Of a stretch of DNA of 64,000 bases, positions 8,948 to 16,361 are shown piece after piece. The notes beneath the pieces were generated by a model. The model was not told where the DNA came from. It did no database searches and saw nothing but the letters and a program-made list of their open reading frames with translations. The stretch is from Flavobacterium palustre (GTDB lineage: Bacteria; Bacteroidota; Bacteroidia; Flavobacteriales; Flavobacteriaceae). The position numbers and the translations under genes were made by a program. The stretch spans positions 17,387-81,386 of the forward strand of contig NZ_BMGA01000009.1 of NCBI RefSeq assembly GCF_014639535.1, written 5' to 3'. Position 1 is the stretch's first letter, and the number at the start of each line of letters is the position of its first letter.

Positions 8948-8978
8948 GGCGTAATTCAAACAAAAAACAAATCAATTT

Positions 8979-11900
8979 ATGTTTACAAAATTCATACACA
9001 GACCCGTACTGTCGATAGTTATATCGCTGATGATAGTACTTTTGGGGGCATTGTCATTGACGCAATTGCCTATGACCCAATTTCCTGATATTGCACCACC
9101 CGAGGTTACTGTAACTACCAAATATACTGGTGCTAATGCTGAAGCCTGCGTGAAAGCTGTGGTAACCACTTTGGAACGAGCTGTAAATGGAGTTCCCGGA
9201 ATGGCTTATATGTCGTCGGTTTCCGGAAATGACGGAACCAGTGTTATCAATATCATTTTTAATGCCGGTACTGATCCGGAAATTGCCGCTGTAAACGTAC
9301 AGAACAGAGTTTCCTCAGTTTTGGACGAACTACCCGAAGAGGTAATTAAATCGGGAGTTATTGTTGAAAAAGTACAAAACAGTATGTTGTTGTACCTCAA
9401 CATTTTGAGTTCGGATACCAAATTAGACGAAAAATTCCTGTACAACTTTGCCGATATTAATATCCTTCCTGAGCTGAAACGTATTGAAGGAGTTGGATTT
9501 GCTGATATTATGGGACAACGCGAATACGCTATGCGTGTGTGGCTGAATCCTGTTAAAATGGCTTCTTATAATATTTCTACCGAAGAAGTAGTGCAAAGTT
9601 TAAAACAGCAAAACATTGAGGCTGCTCCCGGAAAAGTGGGAGAAAGTTCGGGTAAAATAGAACAATCACTGCAATATGTAGTGAAATATACAGGGAAATA
9701 CAATACCAAAGAGCAGTATGAGAACGTAATTATTAAAAGAGATTTTCAGGGCGAATTATTGCGTTTAAAAGATATTGCTGAAGTAGAATTTGGCTCACTG
9801 GACTACGACGTTCTTTCTAAAGAAAATGGTAAGCCATCTGCAGCAATTGTGTTAAAACAACGTCCGGGAAGTAATGCCAGCGATGTAATTGAAAATATCA
9901 AAAGCAAGATGGAGGAATTAAAAACCTCTTTTCCGGCTGGAATTTCATACACTTACAGCTATGATGTTTCGAATTTCCTGAACGCATCGGTAGAAGGAGT
10001 ATTGCATACTTTGGTGGAAGCGTTTTTATTAGTGGCTTTAGTGGTTTTTATCTTCTTAGGAGATTTTCGTTCGACACTTATTCCTGCTATTGCCGTTCCG
10101 GTATCGCTTATCGGGACTTTTTTCTTTATGCAGTTGTTCGGGTTTTCCATTAACCTGATTACTCTGTTTGCCTTGGTGCTTGCTATCGGTATTGTGGTAG
10201 ATAATGCCATTGTTGTAGTGGAAGCGGTTCATGCCAAAATGGAAGAAGAACACCTTGAGGCTAAAGAGGCTACTGAAAGTGCAATGCACGAAATAGGAGG
10301 AGCCATTATAGCGATTACCTTAGTGATGGCTGCGGTATTTATTCCGGTTGCTTTTCTTCCCGGTCCTGCGGGAGTTTTCTACCGTCAGTTCTCTGTCACT
10401 ATGGCTATTGCCATTGTACTTTCAGGGATTAGTGCTTTGACTCTTACGCCTGCTTTGTGCGCAATGATGTTGAAAAATACGCACGGACAAGCTAAAAAAG
10501 ACAACTGGATCAATCGTTTTATTGATTCGTTTAACAAGCAATACAATAAGATATCAGATCGTTACCGAAAATTATTAGGATTAATAGTTAACCGTCGTGT
10601 AGTAACTATTGTGAGCTTACTGATTTTCTGTGTTGCAACTATGGGCTTAGGGAAATTATTGCCTACCGGATTTATTCCAAATGAAGACCAGGGGACCATT
10701 TATGCGAGTATCACAACTCCGTCCGGAGCTACCCTTGAGCGTTCGGAAGCAATTGTTGATGCAATTCAGGAAGTGGCTATGAAAAACGAAGGAGTTGCTT
10801 CGGTTTCAACTCTGGCAGGATATAATTTCCTGACAGATGGAACAGGTGCTTCTTACGGAATGAATTTAATCAGTTTGAAAAGCTGGAACGACCGTAAAAA
10901 TGCTACCGACCAGGATATTATTCAGGAATTAAAAGAAAAAACCAATCATATTAAGGATGCTAAAATTGAGTTTTTCACGCCACCTCCTGTGCCCGGATAC
11001 GGAAATTCCAGTGGATTTGAACTCCGAATTTTAGATAAAACCGGAAAAGGGGATTTGAAAAAACTCGAAGAGGTAGCTCAGAATTTTGCTGCTGAATTAA
11101 ATAAAAATGAGGCTATTAAGAATACTTTTTCCTCTTTTGATGCCAGTTTTCCGCAGTATTTGGTCAATATTGACAATACCAAAGCTGCCCAAAAAGGAGT
11201 CAACATCAACGAAGTCTTAAGCACTTTACAGACTTATTTGGGAAGTGATTATGCCACCAACTTTATCCGATTCAATCAGATGTACAAAGTGATGGTGCAG
11301 TCATCACCGGAATACCGGGCTAAACCCGAAGATATTTTGAAATTGTATGCCAAAAACTCCGAAGGTGAAATGGTGGCAATGTCTTCGTTTTTATCTATCG
11401 AAAAAGTTTACGGACCGGAGCAAATTACCCGTTACAACATGTACACTTCGGCTATGTTAAATGGAGAGCCGAAAGAAGGTTACAGTAGTGGTCAGGCAAT
11501 TGAAGCTATAAAAACCATTGCAGCTGAAAAACTGCCTAAAGGTTATGGATATGATTGGGGAGGATCCTCACGTGAACAGGCCAATTCAGGTAACGAAGCG
11601 ATATACATTTTCTTAATTTGTTTGTTGTTTATTTACTTTTTATTGGCAGCGCAATACGAGAGTTTTCTGTTGCCATTACCGGTGATTTTATCCTTGCCTA
11701 CAGGAATCTTAGGAGCCTTTTTTCTATTGGCTGCTTTGGGATTAGAGAATAATATTTACGCTCAGGTAGCAATGGTAATGCTCATTGGGTTATTAGGTAA
11801 AAATGCCGTATTAATTATCGAATTTGCAGTATTGCGTCACAAAGAAGGACTTCCTCCGTTGCGGGCTGCTATTGAAGGGGCAACAGCGCGTTTACGTCCT

Positions 11901-12143
11901 ATTTTGATGACTTCATTTGCTTTTGTTGCCGGATTAATTCCGTTGATGCTGGCCTCTGGAGCCGGTGCCATTGGAAACAGAACTATCGGAACAGCCGCAG
12001 CCGGAGGAATGTTTTTCGGAACCGTTTTCGGAGTACTGATTATTCCGGGCTTGTATTTCATATTTGCCACTATTTCCGAGAAAAATATCCTTATTGAAGG
12101 AGAAGAAGAAAATCCATTAACCGAAGAAATTGATTCCTTATAA
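8979..12143 (+). CDS. RND efflux pump permease (AcrB/HAE1 family)
   Basis: Inner-membrane proton-driven drug/hydrophobe exporter of 1054 residues, the normal length for HAE1 pumps. The start MFTKFIHRPVLSIVISL is typical, and two large periplasmic domains alternate with two six-helix membrane blocks. The fourth helix carries LAIGIVVDNAIVVVEAVH. AcrB has two adjacent aspartates here (D407, D408), and this protein has Asp-Asn. The tenth helix keeps the relay lysine in GLLGKNAVLIIEFA, and PVSLIGTFFFMQLFGFSIN is a family hallmark. It overlaps the outer-membrane channel gene by one base (TAATG). It probably exports antibiotics, dyes or detergents, but the specificity is unknown. Confidence 0.95.
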   Translation: MFTKFIHRPVLSIVISLMIVLLGALSLTQLPMTQFPDIAPPEVTVTTKYTGANAEACVKAVVTTLERAVNGVPGMAYMSSVSGNDGTSVINIIFNAGTDPEIAAVNVQNRVSSVLDELPEEVIKSGVIVEKVQNSMLLYLNILSSDTKLDEKFLYNFADINILPELKRIEGVGFADIMGQREYAMRVWLNPVKMASYNISTEEVVQSLKQQNIEAAPGKVGESSGKIEQSLQYVVKYTGKYNTKEQYENVIIKRDFQGELLRLKDIAEVEFGSLDYDVLSKENGKPSAAIVLKQRPGSNASDVIENIKSKMEELKTSFPAGISYTYSYDVSNFLNASVEGVLHTLVEAFLLVALVVFIFLGDFRSTLIPAIAVPVSLIGTFFFMQLFGFSINLITLFALVLAIGIVVDNAIVVVEAVHAKMEEEHLEAKEATESAMHEIGGAIIAITLVMAAVFIPVAFLPGPAGVFYRQFSVTMAIAIVLSGISALTLTPALCAMMLKNTHGQAKKDNWINRFIDSFNKQYNKISDRYRKLLGLIVNRRVVTIVSLLIFCVATMGLGKLLPTGFIPNEDQGTIYASITTPSGATLERSEAIVDAIQEVAMKNEGVASVSTLAGYNFLTDGTGASYGMNLISLKSWNDRKNATDQDIIQELKEKTNHIKDAKIEFFTPPPVPGYGNSSGFELRILDKTGKGDLKKLEEVAQNFAAELNKNEAIKNTFSSFDASFPQYLVNIDNTKAAQKGVNINEVLSTLQTYLGSDYATNFIRFNQMYKVMVQSSPEYRAKPEDILKLYAKNSEGEMVAMSSFLSIEKVYGPEQITRYNMYTSAMLNGEPKEGYSSGQAIEAIKTIAAEKLPKGYGYDWGGSSREQANSGNEAIYIFLICLLFIYFLLAAQYESFLLPLPVILSLPTGILGAFFLLAALGLENNIYAQVAMVMLIGLLGKNAVLIIEFAVLRHKEGLPPLRAAIEGATARLRPILMTSFAFVAGLIPLMLASGAGAIGNRTIGTAAAGGMFFGTVFGVLIIPGLYFIFATISEKNILIEGEEENPLTEEIDSL

Positions 12144-13573
12144 TGATGTCACGAATAAAAATAATAACAGGATGTGTCGCTCTTGTACTTTTTGCGCTGG
12201 GATGTAAAACCGCAGTAATTCCTCCAACGGAGGCCATCAAGCCGCTGCCGGAATTCTATACAGCCTCAAAAGATACAATCAATGTCGCTGCAACCAAATG
12301 GGATGTGTTTTACAAAGATGCTTATCTGAAGCAATTAATAGAAACCACCTTGGCTAATAACTACGATTTATTAGCCGCAATGCAAAAAATTGAAATCGCT
12401 CGAAACACCGTACGTTTTAACAAAGGCGCACAATTGCCAAGTTTGAATGCAGGTATTGGTGCTGCCCAACGCAAATTTGGGTTGTACACCATGGACGGTG
12501 CCGGAAACGCTACAACAGACATGCTGCCCGGACAAAGAGTGCCGGAACACTTACCGGATTATCTGGTAGGATTCAACGCCAGCTGGGAAGTTGATGTTTG
12601 GGGCAAACTCCGTTCTAAGAAAAAGGCTGCTTTGGCTCGTTACAGCTCTAGTATAGAGGCAAAAAATGCCATACAAACTGCGCTGATTGCTGAAGTTGCC
12701 GCTACTTATTTTGAGTTATTGGCTTTGGATAACGAATTGGATATTATCAGAGAAACCATTTTATTACAACAAGCGGCCTTAGCCATTATTAAAATTAAAA
12801 AACAAGCAGCTGTTTTGAACGAATTGGCTGTGAAACAATTTGAAGGTCAGGTTTCCAATTCAAAAGCGCTTGAATTTGAAATTTTGCAGAAAATTACCGT
12901 TGCTGAAAACAAATTAAATTTCTTGAGTGGTCAGTTTTCCAAAACCGTTTTGCGGGACAAAACAAAATTTAATACTCTCGACAGCCAACTTATAAGCGTG
13001 GGGATTCCATCGCAACTCCTTAAAAACAGACCTGATATTCGTCAGGCTGAGTTGGAATTGTTTGCTTCAAAATGTGATGTAAAATCGGCTAAAGCTGCTT
13101 TTTATCCATCGTTTACAATAACCGGAAGTGTAGGTTATCAGGCTTTCAAGACAGCTCTCCTGTTTCAGGCACCCGAATCGTTTGCTTATAGTATTTTGGG
13201 AGGATTAAGCGCTCCTTTGCTAAACCGAAATGCCATCAAAGCGCAGTTCAATACGGCCAAAGCGAATCAAACAGAAGCCCTGCTTAATTATCAGAGAATC
13301 ATTTTGTCAGGCTATTTCGAGGTAGCAAATGAATTGTCGAATCTGAATAATTTAAAGCAATTCTATGAATTAAAAGAAAAAGAAGTGGCTACTTATACAC
13401 AAAGTACCGCTATTGCAAATGATCTTTTTAAATCAGGAAGAGCCAGCTATTTAGAGGTTTTAATGAGTCAGCGTACGGCTTTAGAATCCAAAATAGAATT
13501 GATTACTACCCGAAAATTACAGCATCAGTCAGCAATCCATCTCTACAAAGCTCTGGGAGGCGGATGGCAATAA
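12143..13573 (+). CDS. Outer-membrane efflux channel (TolC/OprM-type) lipoprotein
   Basis: A 476-residue outer-membrane factor that completes the tripartite RND pump. The signal peptide ends in a lipobox with Cys21 (FALGC). Two repeated OEP halves follow, with the typical alpha-barrel sequences (WEVDVWGKLRSKKKAALARY; IPSQLLKNRPDIRQAELEL; AAFYPSFTITGSVGY). The GIPSQLLKNRPDIRQAE stretch is diagnostic of the NodT/OprM class. The ATG overlaps the permease stop, and a second ATG follows at once (MMSR), either of which may be used. The strong terminator at 13637 closes the operon. Confidence 0.95.
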   Translation: MMSRIKIITGCVALVLFALGCKTAVIPPTEAIKPLPEFYTASKDTINVAATKWDVFYKDAYLKQLIETTLANNYDLLAAMQKIEIARNTVRFNKGAQLPSLNAGIGAAQRKFGLYTMDGAGNATTDMLPGQRVPEHLPDYLVGFNASWEVDVWGKLRSKKKAALARYSSSIEAKNAIQTALIAEVAATYFELLALDNELDIIRETILLQQAALAIIKIKKQAAVLNELAVKQFEGQVSNSKALEFEILQKITVAENKLNFLSGQFSKTVLRDKTKFNTLDSQLISVGIPSQLLKNRPDIRQAELELFASKCDVKSAKAAFYPSFTITGSVGYQAFKTALLFQAPESFAYSILGGLSAPLLNRNAIKAQFNTAKANQTEALLNYQRIILSGYFEVANELSNLNNLKQFYELKEKEVATYTQSTAIANDLFKSGRASYLEVLMSQRTALESKIELITTRKLQHQSAIHLYKALGGGWQ

Positions 13574-13636
13574 GCCGGTATCTGTTTTGGTATCGTTTTA
13601 GCTTGTAATTTAGAGTACAAATTGTAACAGCATTAG

Positions 13637-13674
13637 AGGTTGTTTGAAAATTAGTTTTCAAACAACCTTTTTTT
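13637..13674 (+). terminator. Terminator of the RND efflux operon
   Basis: AGGTTGTTTGAAAA (13637-13650) pairs perfectly with TTTTCAAACAACCT (13655-13668) over a 4-base loop, followed by T668-T674. It isolates the pump operon from the cassette array downstream. Confidence 0.9.
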
Positions 13675-13802
13675 ACGCATTATCTTTTCATCAAAGGCAA
13701 ATAATAAAAATTGCGCTGTTGCCCCGAGGCTTTTGTGAAAAAGAAAAGAGTTTTGAATATATATGAAAAGTATTTGAATAAATTAAATATCTTTCTTGTT
13801 TA

Positions 13803-13831
13803 TTTGTAATAAAAATATTATTCTATATTTG
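13803..13831 (+). promoter_or_regulatory. Promoter reading into the cassette array
   Basis: TTTG (13803-13806), a 17-base spacer and TATATTTG (13824-13831) make one of the best Bacteroidota promoter matches in the window. The start would fall near 13838, just before the first palindromic junction, so the promoter reads through all three cassettes, whose four genes are all on the plus strand. The position is like that of the Pc promoter of integrons; that role is inferred. Confidence 0.55.
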
Positions 13832-13840
13832 TGAAATAAT

Positions 13841-13920
13841 GCGCTATAAAGTAGCGACTATACACCCAAAATAGGGTAGATTGTCGCTACTTTGTAGCGA
13901 GTATATACTAGTTATGTGCC
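13841..13920 (+). repeat. Cassette junction A (short, divergent attC/attI-like site)
   Basis: Arms 13848-13867 (beginning AAAGTAGCGAC) and 13874-13893 (ending GTCGCTACTTT) form a strong hairpin. The right-hand core GTTATGTGCC lies at 13911-13920 and belongs to cassette 1. The left side has only GCTATAA (13843-13849), which resembles the GGCTATAAC core of junction C rather than the partner of GTTATGTGCC. At about 80 bp it is much shorter than junctions B-D and lacks the AACGTT motif (it reads CTAGTT). It may be the attI-like entry point or a decayed junction. Confidence 0.5.
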
Positions 13921-13947
13921 ATTTAACAGCAGAATCGGAAATAAAAA

Positions 13948-14796
13948 ATGAAACAAAGGGAATTTACATCAATAGGATTTATTTTAAGCTTGGTCATTTT
14001 ACTTCTAAATGATTTTTATTTAAAAAGTCTTTACGGAAATTGGCTAACTGGAAAATTATCTGACTTTGCTGGATTATTTATTTTTCCCTTATTTTGGACA
14101 ATTCTATTTCCAAAATTGAAAGATAAAATATACTTTGCATCTGCTATTTTATTCATTTATTGGAAAACAGTTTACAGTGAACCTTTAATTGAAATTATAA
14201 ATCAATATTCTATAATTAACCTGAATAGAGTTGTTGATTTGACTGATTTATTAGCATTACTAATTTTACCATTTTCCTACTCATATCATCAAAAAGACAA
14301 TAAAAATTTCATAACTATTAATCCAACATTTATTGTTATTTTAACCTGTTTTTCTTTTATAGCTACTAGCTATGATTCAGAAATAGAATATAAAAACGAA
14401 TATACTTTTGACTTTCCTATTGATACTCTTAAAACAAAAATTTATTACCTGAAAACTATTTCTAACCAATATGAGAAAGAAAAAGAAAATTACATTTTAG
14501 ACTCAACTGGAAAATACAAAATTCATAAATATTATTGGGACACAATTGATGCAAAAAAGCCACCTATTGATAAGTTTGTGAAAGACACAGTGGCCTTATT
14601 TATTTTCGAAGATTTTTGTTTTGAAGGATATGACGCAAAACTTGTAATTAGTGGCGATAATACGAAATCAAAAATCAAAGTTTTAGGCTTTCATCATAAA
14701 TGCCCAAAAGATGAAAAGACTTTAACACATTGGAATGATGACGAAGAAATATTATCTAAATCATTTGAGAAAAAAGTCATCCAACAACTAAAATAA
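13948..14796 (+). CDS. Cassette 1 cargo: multi-pass membrane protein of unknown function
   Basis: A 282-residue protein whose N-terminal half has about five hydrophobic segments (roughly 9-25, 38-55, 60-75, 98-112 and 126-145) with a conserved-looking loop GNWLTGKLSDFAGLFIFPLF (about 31-50). A hydrophilic C-terminal domain of about 130 residues, rich in lysine, aspartate and tyrosine, follows. The KLSDFAGL motif suggests a real family, but I cannot name it. It is the only gene in cassette 1, starts 36 bases after the GTT cut of junction A, and ends 4 bases before the left core of junction B. Its codon use resembles the host (GAT for Asp) more than that of the next cassettes. Confidence 0.7.
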   Translation: MKQREFTSIGFILSLVILLLNDFYLKSLYGNWLTGKLSDFAGLFIFPLFWTILFPKLKDKIYFASAILFIYWKTVYSEPLIEIINQYSIINLNRVVDLTDLLALLILPFSYSYHQKDNKNFITINPTFIVILTCFSFIATSYDSEIEYKNEYTFDFPIDTLKTKIYYLKTISNQYEKEKENYILDSTGKYKIHKYYWDTIDAKKPPIDKFVKDTVALFIFEDFCFEGYDAKLVISGDNTKSKIKVLGFHHKCPKDEKTLTHWNDDEEILSKSFEKKVIQQLK

Positions 14797-14800
14797 AAAC

Positions 14801-14937
14801 GGCACATAACACACGCTACAAGCAATTTGGGTTTTAGGCTTAATTTGAAATTGGTTGTCTATTTGGAAGATTTGGCAAATCCGAAGAATGGGCTTAATTT
14901 AGTCCCAAACTGCTTGTAGCGCGAGAACGTTATAGCC
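14801..14937 (+). repeat. Cassette junction B (attC-like, 137 bp)
   Basis: The left core GGCACATAAC (14801-14810) and the right core AACGTTATAGCC (14926-14937) flank an 11-bp perfect stem, CGCTACAAGCA (14814-14824) against TGCTTGTAGCG (14911-14921), continuing into TTTGGG/CCCAAA. The right side carries four extra bases between core and stem (the GTT-side insertion), giving the site a direction. The loop holds a direct repeat GGCTTAATTT. Confidence 0.75.
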
Positions 14938-14943
14938 AATTTT

Positions 14944-15201
14944 ATGAACGACACACTTAACGACTTTAAAGTAAAGGACAGACAAAGCTTCATTAAGTTT
15001 CTTGACTTATTACGCAAGAACTTTTTGGATAATCCTGAAAGTTGGGAAAATAAAACTTTGCCTGACTTTTTAGAAGCGTTAAGTGCATACACAGAAGACG
15101 TTCAAGGTTATTACGACAATATGAAACTAAATGTAAACGCTGACAAACCAGACTGGTCAACATTTGCCGATATTTTTAAAGGAGCGAAAATTTACGAATA
15201 G
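14944..15201 (+). CDS. Cassette 2 cargo: DUF7660-like small acidic protein
   Basis: An 85-residue soluble protein with a helical N-terminal half (DRQSFIKFLDLLRKNFLDNPESWENKTLPDFLEAL, split here by a proline) and the ending WSTFADIFKGAKIYE. The pattern of 'ESW-NKTL--FLEAL-A---D--GYY' and the terminal W..FAD.F..AKIYE match what I know of the DUF7660 family, common in small-gene arrays; the function is unknown. The ATG is 7 bases after the core of junction B, typical of tightly packed cassette genes. Aspartate codons are mostly GAC, unlike the GAT preference of surrounding genes, suggesting a foreign origin. The next gene follows 5 bases later. Confidence 0.75.
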   Translation: MNDTLNDFKVKDRQSFIKFLDLLRKNFLDNPESWENKTLPDFLEALSAYTEDVQGYYDNMKLNVNADKPDWSTFADIFKGAKIYE

Positions 15202-15206
15202 AAGAA

Positions 15207-15659
15207 ATGACCAGGCAGGAACAAATATATAATTGGCTAACAACTGGACTTCAACAACCAACCGACCGATTTTCGGAGATATTCTATTACGATAAAAGAG
15301 ATAATGAATTTTTCTCAATTCTTGTCACAGACTATTTTATGTTTGACGAAAACTTGAATATTGCGAAAGACATAACAACGACTTACTCCAAAGAAAATCT
15401 TGAAACGCTTATTGACAGAATAAGGCGAATAGAAAACAAGGACGTTGCAATTATTTCTTTGCCAAGGCTGGGTAATTCACCAAATACTGCGGACACAGAA
15501 TTCATTTCTCAGCAAACAGAGAGTTTTTTAAACTTAAATTCAATTAACATTGAGACAGCAACAATTTGGGAAGTTGAAGAAAGTGGAACAATAACCATTG
15601 ACCTAAAAAATGAAAGAGAATCATTGATTAAAAAACCTTGGTGGAAAGTATGGAAATAA
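15207..15659 (+). CDS. Cassette 2 cargo: protein of unknown function (150 aa)
   Basis: A 150-residue soluble protein with no signal peptide. It begins MTRQEQIYNWLTTG, has a beta-rich acidic centre (DNEFFSILVTDYFMFDEN), and ends in a basic tryptophan-rich tail (KKPWWKVWK) often seen in short cytoplasmic Bacteroidota proteins. I do not recognise the family. It lies 5 bases after the DUF7660-like gene in the same cassette, making a two-gene unit. An inhibitor/antidote or stress function would be a guess. GAC-rich codon use is shared with the preceding gene. The stop codon is 5 bases before the left core of junction C. Confidence 0.65.
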   Translation: MTRQEQIYNWLTTGLQQPTDRFSEIFYYDKRDNEFFSILVTDYFMFDENLNIAKDITTTYSKENLETLIDRIRRIENKDVAIISLPRLGNSPNTADTEFISQQTESFLNLNSINIETATIWEVEESGTITIDLKNERESLIKKPWWKVWK

Positions 15660-15664
15660 AAACT

Positions 15665-15802
15665 GGCTATAACAGGGGTTTTGCGAAATTGGGGCTGAAG
15701 TGCTAAATTAAAACATTCGGAATTTTTATGTACATTAGTGCTAGGCTGAAACGAAGTGCATTTTAAACCCCAACTTCGCAAAGCCCCGAAACGTTATGTG
15801 CC
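15665..15802 (+). repeat. Cassette junction C (attC-like, 138 bp)
   Basis: The left core is GGCTATAAC (15665-15673) and the right core AACGTTATGTGCC (15790-15802). The stem arms GGGGTTTTGCGAAATTGGGG (15675-15694) and 15768-15787 pair at 18 of 20 positions. The same four-base asymmetry on the right is present. Left and right cores differ from each other, but each matches the outer end of its own cassette. Confidence 0.75.
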
Positions 15803-15824
15803 ATTTTAAGACAACGACAACAAA

Positions 15825-16337
15825 GTGACAGAGAAAATCAACAAAATATTACAAGACTTAGTTGGACTTCCCTTGACAAGGACGACCAGAGCTTCAAATA
15901 TGGAGTGTTTAAAATTTGGGACTTTATATCTCAAAGACAGAGAAGGTGAGACTTGGAATTCTGGAGAATTTGGATTACACCTTCAATGTCCTTGGCGTTT
16001 GACAAATGACAACGAAATAATTGTTGGCAGTAACGACTTATATGAACAAGCAGACGAAACAGCGGACTATGACGAAAATTTTAATTGGGAAGAGTTCAAC
16101 GCAAATTTAAGGGACGTAAAACTTGACAGGTTTATATCAGAAACTAAACACTTAGTAAAATCAGCATTTGCAGACAATTTTGGCGGACTTCAAATATGTT
16201 TTGACAGTAATGTAGTTTTGACTGTTTTTCCTGTAATCGCATCAAAGGCGGACAACGAACATTGGCGACTACTTGACAACAGGGATGAAACTAAAAATCA
16301 TTTTATTAGTAAATCAACAGGCTATGTTTTGGACTGA
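15825..16337 (+). CDS. Cassette 3 cargo: protein of unknown function (170 aa, GTG start)
   Basis: A 170-residue soluble protein starting with GTG at 15825, 23 bases after the core of junction C. An N-terminal LVGLPLTRTTRASNMECLKFG and GEFGLHLQCPWRL, followed by a VGSNDLY segment, recall a widespread uncharacterised family in which 'GLPL-G--RA--M--F-FG' and 'LH-QC-WR' are conserved; I recall the pattern but cannot give a function. An acidic middle (ADETADYDENFNWEEFN) precedes the C-terminal beta region. It uses GAC heavily, as cassette 2 does. The stop is 24 bases before the left core of junction D. Confidence 0.7.
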   Translation: MTEKINKILQDLVGLPLTRTTRASNMECLKFGTLYLKDREGETWNSGEFGLHLQCPWRLTNDNEIIVGSNDLYEQADETADYDENFNWEEFNANLRDVKLDRFISETKHLVKSAFADNFGGLQICFDSNVVLTVFPVIASKADNEHWRLLDNRDETKNHFISKSTGYVLD

Positions 16338-16361
16338 CAATTACACGACCGAAAGAAAAAC

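Larger units (their letters stand above)
13574..13947. other. 374-bp intergenic region between the efflux operon and cassette array
   Basis: No gene is visible here. It holds the efflux terminator (13637-13674), an AT-rich stretch, a good promoter (13803-13831) and the first palindromic junction of the array (13841-13920). Confidence 0.7.

Noticed and set aside
14801-14937. Junctions B-D as ordinary transcription terminators
   Set aside because: They have no T run after the stem, are far longer than terminators, carry conserved cores and a fixed offset, and match the cassette ends.
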